In this document: positions 1-9,966 of the stretch, in pieces
Layout: the number at the start of each line of letters is the position of its first letter
How positions within the stretch are numbered: the stretch's first letter is position 1
Origin: Phaeoceros laevis
Lineage: Eukaryota > Anthocerotophyta > Anthocerotopsida > Notothyladales
Reading direction: 5' to 3'
DNA: 44,185 nucleotides
Assembly (NCBI GenBank): GCA_049999765.1
Contig: JBNGIQ010009531.1
Coordinates: 158,485 to 202,669 of the forward strand
Program-made: the position numbers and the translations under genes
The notes under the pieces: generated by a model
Databases searched by the model: none
Seen by the model: the letters and a program-made list of their open reading frames with translations, nothing else
What the model was told of the DNA's origin: nothing

Positions 1-991
1 GCTGCAGCGTGATCATCCTCAGACCCAGTCTCATGCCTCAAATCATCTAGTCTTCTAATACATGGCTTTCAAAGTCTCCCCTTTCTTGCGTTTGAAATTT
101 GCCATCTCCAAAATCTTGTCCCCGTTCTTAGAAGGGAATTCCCTTTCTAAAATGTCAAAAAACGCCTTCACAGGGTCAGCAACTGCAGAAGTTTCTACCA
201 TGTAATCAATACCCCTGACAGCATCCAGTAGCTGCTCAGGTGTCAGCTGCACCCGAGTTGGTGGCTCTGGCTGACCATCTGTGGGTACCCATGCCTCTCT
301 TGCAGCTGCAAGTGCAGCATCATGTGCATCTGTGATTGCCTGCAGGTAAGCTGGGTTCCTTGCAACACGAATCTCTATGAGCTGGTCAAAACTGCTGTCA
401 TGAAGAATAGCTGGGCACCTCCTTTGTCAAGTACCTACTCATATGCTCAAATGCATATTGAGGTGTAAAAATGTCAACATACTTAAAACGCAGTTCAGCA
501 ACTACAGACCTGTAGAAAATCCTGAATTCACGCAAAGTGATGGTACCCGGCTCTCCTGAAAATTTCTCAGTCTTGCCATTTGATGCTGATGTCTCCATCT
601 CGTCAGCACTGGCCCAATTGGTATCCCAGGACCTAGCACTCCAAGATGATGTGCTGCAAGAAATCAAGTCATCTGAAAATGAGAAAGAGGAAGCTTGCAA
701 TTGCTGCAGGTTTTCCTCTGATTCCCCTGAATTCCACAAAGAAACAGGCCACAAGAGCTCTTCCTCCAATTGCACCGGTTGCTGCGCAGGGCTCGCACTC
801 CTAGAGTGAGCCCTGCCACTGCGCTCAAGCAAGTGCGGTGATGGGTCAGGAAAACTAGGGTTTTCCAGCAACTGTGTTGCTGTTCCGCCCCTTCCTCGTG
901 GCACCCGTGACCTGGGCAGCTGGAATGTGACCTGCCGCGTCCTCAAGCCATAAACTCTCGGCTCCTCAGCTCGTTCCTCCATGTTGCTCAT
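1..991 (-). pseudogene. Broken gag-like fragment of an LTR retrotransposon
   Basis: A long coding-like stretch on the minus strand runs off the left edge. The first ATG is near 991. Reading continues to a stop at 398, and the same protein then resumes in another frame from about 410 down to a stop at 55-57, where a further one-base shift restores an open frame to the window edge. Visible features are an Arg/Ser/Pro-rich N-terminus and then a helical, charged region with motifs such as LREFRIFY and FKRKKGETLKAMY. The latter resembles the C-terminal capsid part of Ty3/Gypsy-type gag proteins. There is no zinc knuckle, protease or reverse transcriptase in the window; these would lie to the left. 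Two frameshifts mean it is not a working gene. The gag assignment rests on general character only, so a lineage-specific host gene remnant is possible. Confidence 0.4.
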
Positions 992-3900
992 CCTCCACAA
1001 GCCCAAAGTGCACCTTGTAGCTCATGATGGCTGCTGATCAGAACCGTGTAGGTTTGAAGCATGCAACACAGGGACTGCTTGGCCTCAAGTCTTCTTGCTG
1101 TCTACAAACAGCAAAAAGTTCGCCTCTCCTCAGAGATTGGCAGTTTTGCAATTAGGGCTCGTTGCGCATGCGTAGCATTGATCACATGCAAGCACAGCAA
1201 GAGTGTTGTGAGTTAGCTCATTCACCAATCCCAAAATTAGCAACATCAAGGCAGAATCTCGCGTAGGAAGCAGCGCAATGAATTGCTTGCAAAATGTCAC
1301 AGTTCAGAGAGTAAACAGGCAGGCCAGCGGCGCTACGAGCTGCTGGCTGCCAAGGGAATTGCAAAACTGAAAACTGTTAGGCCTCAGCTGGCCCTAAGAG
1401 CGGCAGTGCAAGGGCAAGCGACGCTCCACCTTCCTGTTGCGGCGCCAGTAGCTAGGGCACGGCTGTTGGCGCCTTGAATGCGGCCGTTGCATCTCCCACG
1501 AGCCGCCATCACCACCTGGATTCGCAGCTCTCATAGCTGCAGACTCGGGATGTGAAACGAACCGAGAGCAGCTTCTAACTAATGCTGGAAAAGGGCCTTT
1601 TGCATAACTGGTGTTCACATGAGGTTGAACCCTCATTAGCGCCCGTTAATAGACAAAGGTAATAAGTCTAAAAATGACTAAAAATGCATATTCATCCTAC
1701 CTACCTGTGTGCTTGGCAGATGCATATCAGCATAGCCTCACATAGTGCTGGAATTCTAGACACTATGTCAAGTGCGATATTAAATTCCTATCCACTTCTT
1801 ATTATTATATCATAAGGCCTCGGTAGTCACGAACTATGATATCCAAACAAAAGTGTTAATACATGAATAGTCTTCGAGTTCTAAAATCATAACTAGTTAA
1901 CGAAAATTAGGATAATAAACTATTTGAAACTATTTCCCCCTTTCCAGTATGTCTGTAGGCAGCTTGCTGTCTACCCTATTAAAGAACACAAGCACCTGCA
2001 CAAGCGTCCTGTCAAGGCAAATTTTGTAAGGACGCTATTAAAGCAGTTGTTTTGAGATAAAGTAGCTAGCCTATCTAGAAGGATCGATGGCGAGAATGAG
2101 CCAATTGTAGGGGAGATTTTTTGAAGCCAGGCTGCTATGTGGTTGTGCGGAAATTAAGGGAAATAGGGTTAGGGGAGGCGCTCGACTACTTATAGAGAAC
2201 TCCTCCTTTGTTTGAGTGGCGGGTTTGTTAACGCGTGGCCGACGTTGGTTTGGAAAAATAGCCTCTCCATTGCATTTTGAGTGAAAGTCTGAGAGGTTGA
2301 TTGGAGGCGGAAGAGTGCTCTTTATGCGTGAGACTGGAGATTCGGTCCTGCAGATGCGTACCAGGCGGGAATGACGTGAGCAACAACTTGTAGTCAGAGA
2401 CCCCTGAGACACTGTGGTTCTGGACTGTTAGTGTTTCTTTTGACTAAGAACTTCCTACCCAGCAGTCACCGAGAGTGACCGTTTGCACCAGCAACTTCAC
2501 ATATCAATAGGCTTTCTTGATGTACCATTTTCTTCCTGAGCTTCTACTCAGTGCATTGTTGTTACATCTGGTTTACCAATTTCCATAGAGTAGGGTCTTT
2601 CATAGTTTCTTTGGCGTCATAGCAATGTGCCTCTCTAGCCAGATGATTGAGCAGGAACCAGCATAAAGGAGTGAGCATCTTCAATCCCCAACTCTATGTC
2701 ACATTATTACACATTATATCAACTTCTTATGTCACATTATATTTACTTCACATTAGTCCGATATGGCTAAACATGGTAACCTAAGGAAAGTAACTAGACA
2801 TTGGTTTCGTCTACTCCCTTAGAGGTTAGGTTAGAGATAAGAATTGTCATTACCCAGCCTTCGGCTGATGGTGGGCTGGGATTGCACCTCTAGTGAGATC
2901 AGCACATGCAAGACACTAGCTAGAGTAGATAATTAGGTGAACGGAAGTTTAACTAGTTTTTACTCTAGACAGCTAGGAAAACCTTTAAAGTAGGGGAACA
3001 ATGTAAAAGAACTTTAGTGAAAAAACAAATGAAAAGGCGCCGAATTAACATAAAATGGAAGATCCACCGGAGGTCCAATCACGCCTATAAGCGTAGAAGT
3101 TATGTATAAAATACAAGCTGTTATGGATGCACTGATTAATTGAGGTTTTGGGGACATTTTTTAAAAGATTGTGATAGGGCCGTCCATTGATAACCCCAAA
3201 TAACTGTATAGTTGAGTGACATTTTTCTGGAAATGTATTCTTGCAAAAGGAAGAAACACTACAAATTTGGTGCAGAAATGAGGTCCGTGGCCAGCAAACA
3301 CCATAGCCCAAGCTTGACTTTGCCAGTACACTTCACCCCTAGAGCACACGCCAAGATTGAGAAGGAGAGAGAGGAAGAAGGGGGTGAATATTCATGGCAA
3401 GATCCGCCCACGCAAGGGAAAGAACTAAAAATGTAAGGCAACGAAACCATGCTTGTCAGTAGCTACTCGGAAGGGGCTGTGAAGAGAAAGGGAAGTAAAC
3501 CCTACGTATTGGCTTTGCAGGTTGGGGATTAAGAGTATGTTAAAGGAAGCCGGGAGTGTCAAGGCTTTTTTCACCAGAACGTAAGATTGTAAGCTGTGCT
3601 GGCAATTTCCAGCGGCCTCATCAGGCAGCATAGAGGCGGGAATCGCCCTTGCATAGGATACTGTAAACAATAGGGTTTCCCCCTTCTGCTAGGTTTAGAT
3701 GTAGGGAAATCGCAATGCGGCGGAAAGGAGCAGTATTTAGAGGGTAGGCTTGATAGCAGAAACACGGCTCTCCTTTTTGGTGTGTTCGATCTTTCATGAC
3801 ATTGAGTCGTCCCTTGCACTGAGTACTGTTTTCCTCGAAGGCTTTAGGTTATTGGAAGTCTGTCGAGCCACTGCGGGGCTGATTAGAGGCTGTTACCCTG

Positions 3901-4300
3901 GATAGCGTGCCAACGTGAGATTCGCGGAGCCTTGCTTCCATTCTTTGTGACACCATTTACGCTTGTCACGAGGTTCTGGATGTCCCAGCCTCTCTCGAAT
4001 TGGAGTTGTTGCGTTGTTCCAATACCGTTTGTAGCAGTGTTCTTTCGCTCTTCAGTGGCTTTACCTAGTATTTCCTCTGTCCTTTCTCGAAGAGGCACTT
4101 GGTGCATTGCTGGAGTCTTGTGACTGTTTGGCAGTGGATAGAGGAGACTCACCCCTCTCACACGGTGCATTTGTGGTTTGCTACCTTGGTCAGCTAACCG
4201 AGCAGGAACCAGCAATTTGTAGTGAGGTTTCTCAGGAGCACTGGGTTATGGCATTAGCACGGGTAATGCTACCCAATGCGACCGCCTTCCTTTAACATAC
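992..4300. other. Non-coding stretch, no gene recognised
   Basis: About 3.3 kb of mixed composition. Open frames on both strands are short (the longest is about 110 codons), have no recognisable motif and often lack a good ATG. There is an AT-rich part around 1650-1950. I see no RNA gene, array or long repeat here. It could be decayed transposon sequence linked to the gag-like fragment on the left. Confidence 0.5.
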
Positions 4301-4841
4301 TTAAAGGGAATCGGCGAGTTATAAAGCCCGCGCGAGCCCCGGGATTATGAGCGTAATCTCGCGACTTGCAGCTAGGTTATCGGGTCACCTCAGTCCTACG
4401 CGGAGCTCGCAAGCTTCACGCGGAGCTCGCATGCTACATCGATGTGTTCAATTTCAAGTTGTGAAAGACTTTAAAGCATGCTTGGAGCAAAGGACATATT
4501 GCAATTCTACATGAATCCAAGCCAAACTCTCTTCACAAGACTAGTAGTAGTAAGGTGATTATGGTGTTTATAGCCACAAGAGGTCATCGTCACAGACGCG
4601 AGGTTGTGCCAAAGTGACAAGGCTGTGTGGTTTTTGAGTGCGTGCGCTTGTAGCGGATTATGCTCTACCCGGTGGGGNNNNNNNNNNGCTTGTAGCGGAT
4701 TATGCTCTACCCGGTGGGGCATAATGTGCTACCCGGCGTTGGTAGTAATGTGCTACCTGGTGCTAATCTCCATAAAGGAGCGGGATTGCGCTCATAATCC
4801 CGGGGCGAGCGCGGGCTTTATAACAAGCCGGTTTCCTTTAA
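4301..4841. mobile_element. MITE-like element with ~60-bp terminal inverted repeats
   Basis: The left end (4305 to about 4365) and the reverse complement of the right end (4837 down to about 4777) match over about 60 bases with roughly nine differences. The shared core includes TTATAAAGCCCGCGC and CCCCGGGATTATGAGCG. TTAA flanks both ends (4301-4304 and 4838-4841), fitting a TTAA target duplication; a shorter TA duplication (4302-4303 and 4839-4840) fits equally well. The interior is about 410 bp, has no coding capacity, and carries short internal repeats (CACGCGGAGCTCGCA twice near 4385-4435, and a repeated TAATGTGCTACCYGG motif at 4720-4765). This is the structure of a non-autonomous DNA transposon. 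The superfamily is not settled. Confidence 0.75.
4646..4719. repeat. Identical 32-bp sequence on both sides of a 10-N gap
   Basis: Bases 4646-4677 and 4688-4719 are identical over all 32 positions, and the only thing between them is ten Ns (4678-4687). This is the usual mark of two contig ends that overlap but were joined with a fixed-size gap. It may also be a real tandem repeat inside the MITE-like element. Confidence 0.85.
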
Positions 4842-5402
4842 GAGCTCGGTAGCGGCCGATAGGCAGGTCATGCTAAGGAAATTGCACAAACGATTCTTCA
4901 GCTTGAAGGATTGAAGTTAACACACCATGCGTGCATTGTCTCGACGGAGGTCACGAATCCAATTAGCAAGCACCTATCTTCAACTTGGTAGGACACGTGA
5001 GCACAAGACAGAAATCAAGCTGTACATTTATACGGGTCCGTGACTGCTAATTAGCAGTCACGGGCATCAACTCAAATCACTCCGGTTGAGGTAAAGTACA
5101 CGGTAGCTCAGTGCAGGACTCTGTCCATCTGCACAGCCCTCTTCTCGCGAACTCGAGCCCGTTTAGCAGAAGCTTCATTTGCAGCGAGAGCCACTTGCTG
5201 CTTTCTCCTCTCTGCGGACATGACAAGGTACGAACCGCGGGTTCAGAAATTTTTGATCACAAGTATTGCGCAAATGCCTTTCATGAAAAAGAGAGTATTC
5301 CTAAGCAGGAGATTGTGAAGCACATATCATGATCAAAGCTCTCAAGATCTCAAGCCCGAATTCATATTTCTGTTGTCGAAAAATTAAATACAGCAGGCAG
5401 GC
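4842..5402. other. Non-coding stretch with one perfect palindrome
   Basis: No gene recognised. The only structured feature is the palindrome at 5038-5063, listed separately. One open frame at about 5111-5332 has no recognisable content. Confidence 0.5.
5038..5063. repeat. Perfect 26-bp palindrome
   Basis: The 13-base arm CCGTGACTGCTAA is followed directly by its exact reverse complement, with no spacer. The centre is TAATTA. It could be a binding site for a dimeric regulator, a cruciform-prone site, or a footprint of a repeat. It lies about 700 bp downstream of the ATG of the minus-strand basic-protein gene and about 340 bp past its stop. Confidence 0.7.
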
Positions 5403-5765
5403 CTATAGGTTTTGAGTTCCATGGCTGCCAGCATGGTCAGAAGAAAGAAAACAAGCAGGCACATTTTGCAAGTAGGCAGCATGTTTCTCCGTACCGGTGG
5501 CAGCATGCCTCATCTCCTTGGACCTCTCCTTGGCTGCCACTCGCTTCACGGGGTTGACGGGGTGGCGGACCTTGGCGAAGGCCAGCAGCATGGACGCCTC
5601 CCAATGCACCATCTTCTCGCCGAATTTGGCCTTCATAGTGGCCATCCGCTGCGAGCTGGAGGCTCGCATGTCCGTCCACTTCACCTTTGGGCTGCTGGCT
5701 TTGTTCTTGGCCACAGCTGCTGTGGCGCTTTTCGTGCTCTTCTTGCTCCTCTTCGTCCTAGCCAT
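5403..5765 (-). CDS. Small basic protein with histone-H3-like N-terminus
   Basis: Predicted 120 residues from the ATG at 5765; the frame extends further upstream but without another ATG. The N-terminal 30 residues are very rich in Lys, Ser, Thr and Ala and begin MARTKRSKKSTKS. This resembles the start of histone H3 (ARTK followed shortly by KST) but has no histone fold after it. The central part (about residues 30-95) is charged and helical, with WTDMRASSSQRMATMKAKFG and a segment ending KERSKEMRHAATG. The C-terminus is uncharacteristic and could be an unspliced intron read-through. I do not recognise the family. The basic, tail-like N-terminus suggests a nuclear or DNA-associated protein (inference). 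Expression needs to be shown before it counts as a gene. Confidence 0.45.
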   Translation of the reverse strand: MARTKRSKKSTKSATAAVAKNKASSPKVKWTDMRASSSQRMATMKAKFGEKMVHWEASMLLAFAKVRHPVNPVKRVAAKERSKEMRHAATGTEKHAAYLQNVPACFLSSDHAGSHGTQNL

Positions 5766-6256
5766 TGTGATATGGATCGGTCGATATGGATGCGAGTCCT
5801 GCGGAGTGAGAAGATCTGAGACCGTCGAATTCGAAGCAGGCAACTTGAAATGATGAAGTGCTAGTCAGCGAGGGGCCAAATCCAGATTGGAAGCTGGAGA
5901 CGGCTGAGTGCCTAGGCCTGGAAAGACAGCTAATCTTTGACGCGTACGAGCGAGATACCGCTGCACATGAGGGGTGGTGGTGAGAGACGAGAGCAGGAGA
6001 ATACGGCAGTTCTTCATCAATGAGACTTTAAGCGGCTCCAAGAGGAATTGCGGCCCGGCGTCCCTAGATCTGCACGGTCTCTGCAACACATGGCCGGCGC
6101 ATGAGCGGACATGTGTAGGGGGATGAACATCACGGCACGTGGCGGTTAAGAAGGTGGGGCTTACTCCGTGCTCCCCAAGTGCCCAAGTCCTAAGAAGAGC
6201 ACAACTTCAAAGAATATGAATAGCACCAAAATTGAGCCTGTTGTTGTCATTGACAA
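5766..6256. other. Intergenic stretch upstream of the basic-protein gene
   Basis: About 490 bp between the ATG of the minus-strand basic-protein gene and the 3' end of the tRNA. It should hold the promoter of the basic-protein gene. A TTTT run on the minus strand (AAAAT on the plus strand, near 6229-6234) lies about 25 nt beyond the tRNA and could serve as its Pol III terminator. No clear TATA box or gene seen. Confidence 0.4.
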
Positions 6257-6330
6257 TGTCTGAGCCCGGGTTCGAACCGGGGACCTCTAGTGTGTGAGAC
6301 TAGCGTGATGACCAACTACACCACCCAGAC
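6257..6330 (-). tRNA. trnV-CAC: tRNA-Val (CAC anticodon)
   Basis: Reading the minus strand, 74 nt fold as a cloverleaf. The acceptor arm starts GTCTGGG and pairs with CTCAGAC, followed by discriminator A. The anticodon stem CTAGT/ACTAG encloses the loop CTCACAC, which gives anticodon CAC (plus-strand 6294-6296). The T arm contains the standard internal B box GGTTCGAACC (6269-6278), and the D arm contains a good A box. It closely matches the usual cytosolic plant valine tRNA. There is no intron and CCA is not encoded. It is a nuclear tRNA gene read by RNA polymerase III and lies about 415 nt downstream of the AGPR stop codon on the same strand. Confidence 0.96.
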
Positions 6331-6744
6331 CACATACCATTGCTGATTTTAAATTGTATAGATTGTAAAAATTTTGGGACATCGTTGGGACATCTTCAGC
6401 TTGCCAGTCAGCACTCTCACTTTTTTCTTCCCGCAGTGCACACCCATGACAAAATGCTTGTTCTTCATGATCACCGCTCGACAAAACAGTTATCCCAATC
6501 AAGACGTCCATACACTGGTCTACTGAAAAATTGTAAGAGTGTGACACAGTCTGCCAACTTTTGTGTTCTCGTGATACGATATCCTCAATTTCGATTCTGG
6601 CTGACCGATGCATTTGGGTCACCGTTTTGCGCCCACACCCTACATAGTCTTTTCCAATGACCCCTTCAGATTTGCTAGGTTCGCACTCAAGCCCAGCAGT
6701 ACTAGCAGAAACATTGGGCACGGGACGTTGCAGTGCACCATCCG
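6331..6744. other. Spacer between AGPR stop and tRNA-Val
   Basis: About 410 bp that should contain the 3' UTR and poly(A) site of the AGPR gene on the minus strand, and the short upstream region of the tRNA. No other gene recognised. Confidence 0.5.
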
Positions 6745-9266
6745 TCAAGGAAACATGGGCTGTTGCAGGAGTCCACAGGTTTCAGCCAAGCCCACCATGA
6801 CGTTCAGATTCTGCACAGCCTGCCCAGATGCTCCTTTCACGAGGTTATCAAGCTGCAGAGGAGCACAGAGACAGAAGGGGAGTTCACTAATTAGAAGGGG
6901 TCCTGATCGTCAGGTCACAAGAATCTCCGTCTTTTGCCCTGCTTACCACTGAAATGATGATAGCTCTTCCCGGAATGCGATCGTTGAAGACGTTCAGTGT
7001 ACAGTAGTTGGATCCTCGAACATTTCGAGTGTGGGGGACCACTCCCTTCGGCAGCACCCTCACAAACTCTTCGTCCTGAAAAACGTCAGCAAGCATGCAT
7101 CAATGAACTGCAAATATGTGTGGCAAACAATGACTTGCTGGCCATGGTGCCGAGGTGTGGGATCACACCTGAAACCTGGTGGACAAGTGGCTGTGCAGGT
7201 CATCAACAGTCGTGCCAGGCTTCAGTTGTACGTATATCGTTGATTGCATTCCTCGACTCTGCACAAGCCAGGGCACACTTACATGACCCCAGAAATTGTG
7301 GCTGCTTTGCCAGGCAATGTGCTTCTACAACGCTGACATGATGTGAAAGAAGGATGAAGTAACTCCTGCATCCACTACTACTTTGGTGGCTTGCAGACAT
7401 ATGTACCATGGGCATAAGATGAGGGGTGAAGCTGACTGTAACCTCACTTCCAGCAGCATCGGCTAGGCCCTGTTCAATTTCAGGCACTGCCAACAGGAAT
7501 CTCAAGTGATTAGAAAACGCACAAATCTGGCTGTTTCTCAGAGCCGCCTACTTTCAACCAGTGTCCAAACGAAAAAGGCAACCGTGATCCAGCATCAGAT
7601 AGTTCAATATGCAAACAATGTTCTCTTACTATGGCGGTGTCGAGTGATGCCATAAGAATGAATCCCTTCCGCAATTTCAGTGTACAGATTTGATTCCTTA
7701 GCGCCACGTCCTAGTTCCCACAGTTGCTAAGTAGGCAAACAGCTACAGCAAACAAGCTTTCTCAGTAACGCACCTCAGTTGGAGCCACATACCAGCACCA
7801 CTGACTCCAGACTTGGCATCGATGATGATGTTCTCTTTCTCTATTAACCGAGCCTGCACAATAATCAGTGCCACCCATCACATAAGCATGCTGCCAAGAC
7901 CACTTGGCCGAAACCAAAACATTTCAGCACACTCACACCAGCCCGTACCTCTAGCAGTGGAACAAGGGGTAGCTGGACGGAAGTGGGATAGCATCCAGGA
8001 TTAGCTACAAGACGTGCAGCTTTCACACTTTCGCGGTGGAATTCTGTTAATCCATACACTGCCTCCTTCTGCATCCACAGTGAGGAATAAACAAGGCTTA
8101 CAATACCCAACCCTGGGCTCTATAGGGTGGACAGGCCGCAACATCAAGTGCAACATCAAGATACGGTCACTGACCAGTGATCTGATGTACGACCACGCTT
8201 AGAGGAACTAGAAGGTTGGTTACAAGAGCGACCTGCAAGTCAGGAGCACGATGAGCTCCGCCATACCACTCCTCATAGGCCCTGACGTCACGCAGGCGAA
8301 AATCCTGCACTCCAAACTCTTGAGGTAAGCAAACAAACACAGCCGGCAGTAGCAGCAAATTTCCTCTTAGACCCTAACTTGTCAAGGTGGGTAGCTGAAC
8401 CAGATTGACACTTTCAGGCTACTGCTCTTGAGGACGTACGTACCGCAGAGAGGTCTACCACCTTCAAGTCGCTTGGCAGACTTGCAATTATTTCCTGCAC
8501 AGGAACTCAGAACTAGTCAAACCCCTGCAATCACGAAGACACTTGCAATCACATCACATTGTACAGCAGCGCTATCAGAACTCTTATTGGTTTTCAACAA
8601 AACACAGGCTGAAAATTGGACAGTCACCTGTGTTGTTGCATGTGGTAGACAGCAGAAGACAGCATCGACTTTGCTGAAGTCGGCATCCTTCACAGCTACC
8701 AAATCGGGTAAATCCTGCTATTACCATTGCAATCCCCAGGTCAGGTAAAACAATCCTATGCTCCAAGCCCAGCGCTAGTGAACAAGTTCTGCCACTCACC
8801 TGAGCTATCAAATGTGGGAACACAGATGCCAAAGACTGCCCGGCCTTACGATCAGCTGTCATAAGTGATACATTGAAGAAGGGGTGCGTTGCAAGAAGGC
8901 GCACTATCTGCAAGACCAACGGTGAAATTCCAGTCACCCTGAATTTGGTACCGTAACCAGAAACTGCTTGGTATGCGTGCAGAAAACTGCTTGATATGCA
9001 TGCAGAAACTGCTCGGTATGCATGCAATGCCCCACCTCCGAGCCAGTGTACCCACTGGCACCCAAGACCCCGATTCGGATTGTTTCACTGAGCTTAGTCT
9101 GCTGCTGCTCGCCTTGAGGAGCTGACAGGACAGACATGGTAACACTAAGGCGAGGACATGATCCTGTCCTTCGGGTCCTCGCTGCAGCCCTGCCTCCATA
9201 GTATGCCTGATTACAAGAAACATCTAGCTGAGAAGCATTCTTACTATGCGCAAGGATTGCAGACAT
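6745..9266 (-). CDS. ArgC: N-acetyl-gamma-glutamyl-phosphate reductase (AGPR), plastid
   Basis: Reduces N-acetylglutamyl phosphate to N-acetylglutamate semialdehyde with NADPH, the third step of arginine (ornithine) synthesis in plastids. Twelve exons on the minus strand: 9266-9036, 8907-8800, 8714-8628, 8494-8444, 8304-8233, 8068-7949, 7853-7793, 7710-7630, 7486-7407, 7258-7169, 7075-6947, 6852-6745. All introns are GT-AG and the join closes in frame at 405 residues, close to the usual ~400. A Ser/Arg-rich leader of about 60 residues fits a plastid transit peptide. The nucleotide-binding loop GASGYTG is at 69-75 and the catalytic cysteine is in NPGCYPT (Cys209). The conserved SGVSGAGRG, HRHMPEIEQG and VRGSNYC stretches are present. 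The start is the first ATG after an in-frame stop. One oddity: the residue before PEIEQG is Met, encoded across an intron, where other plants have Val. Confidence 0.95.
8961..9027. repeat. Three tandem 22-23-bp units in AGPR intron 1
   Basis: Three adjacent copies starting at 8961, 8984 and 9006, each with AAACTGCT followed by ATGC-rich sequence and differing at a few positions. They lie just inside the donor end of the first AGPR intron, so they do not affect the protein. Confidence 0.8.
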
Positions 9267-9591
9267 ATTTCTCCACTCACAGAAGAATCATATGAACAAC
9301 CTCAGGCCCCTGAGTGGGAATGGCACCGTACGCTATGGCGCCTGCCATGATGCTGCAGGTGTTCGTTCAGAAGCTTGTGAAGTTGTGAACATAGCAAGCC
9401 AAACCGGTCGGGCAGTCCAAAGACTCCAAACAATGCTGACGCGGAGGAGAATATTTCGTATCCTGAAACGCGGACGCGTGTACATAACTGTATATTTTCG
9501 GGTGCTCGCGTAGTGCCAGGTTTGGATCCGAAATTGAGGTACGCTAGTGTTCGGCGTTCCTCGGAAATATACTCGCAGTGGACGTCAAGCG
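9267..9591. promoter_or_regulatory. Divergent upstream region of AGPR and the 9592 open frame
   Basis: A 325-bp gap lies between the AGPR ATG (minus strand) and the ATG at 9592 (plus strand). By position it should carry the AGPR promoter and could be bidirectional. I see no convincing TATA box. No other feature recognised. Confidence 0.35.
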
Positions 9592-9732
9592 ATGGCAGCA
9601 ACAGCCGACATGCCTGAGGATGGCAGCACCTTGCGCCTCATCTTTGGCAACCTGGATCCCTGGACGGCCTGGCTGTACAAGCCGCACACCATCCTGCAGC
9701 TTCTAGGCGCCTGGGCTCGTGTGAATGTGAGT
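9592..9732 (+). pseudogene. Orphan first exon resembling phosphatidylserine synthase 1
   Basis: From the ATG at 9592 an open frame encodes about 45 residues containing LDPWTAWLYKPHTI, which strongly recalls the DPWTAWAYKPRTI segment near the N-terminus of plant base-exchange phosphatidylserine synthase 1 (PSS1), just before its first membrane helix. After GAWARVN the similarity stops near possible GT donors at 9721-9731. The rest of PSS1 (the membrane helices of the roughly 400-residue protein) is not in the next 3.4 kb, which is occupied by an intronless PPR gene and RPL11. It may be a truncated gene copy, an exon captured by a rearrangement, or a chance short match. Codons are GC-rich at third positions, like real exons nearby. 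Confidence 0.4.
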
Positions 9733-9966
9733 GTGATGTGTTCTCTCATTACTGTGATATCAGGATTGGAACCCGATTTTGCAGGGTTCTGGGTTCTGCA
9801 ACATTTGGCCGGCTCCTGAGCCGCTTTGAAGTTCACTTTTTGCAGAGCTTCCAAAGGGGTCGTCTACTGACCATACAAGGAGCAAAATTCATTGGAAACT
9901 GTTACTGCTGTCCCCTGCAGAAAATCTGCCTGACATATATACTCGTGCGTGGCCCTAGTCCCATCA

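Noticed and set aside
8584-9223. Several long minus-strand open frames overlapping the AGPR gene
   Set aside because: They are exon reads running through introns. The spliced AGPR model explains all their conserved parts.
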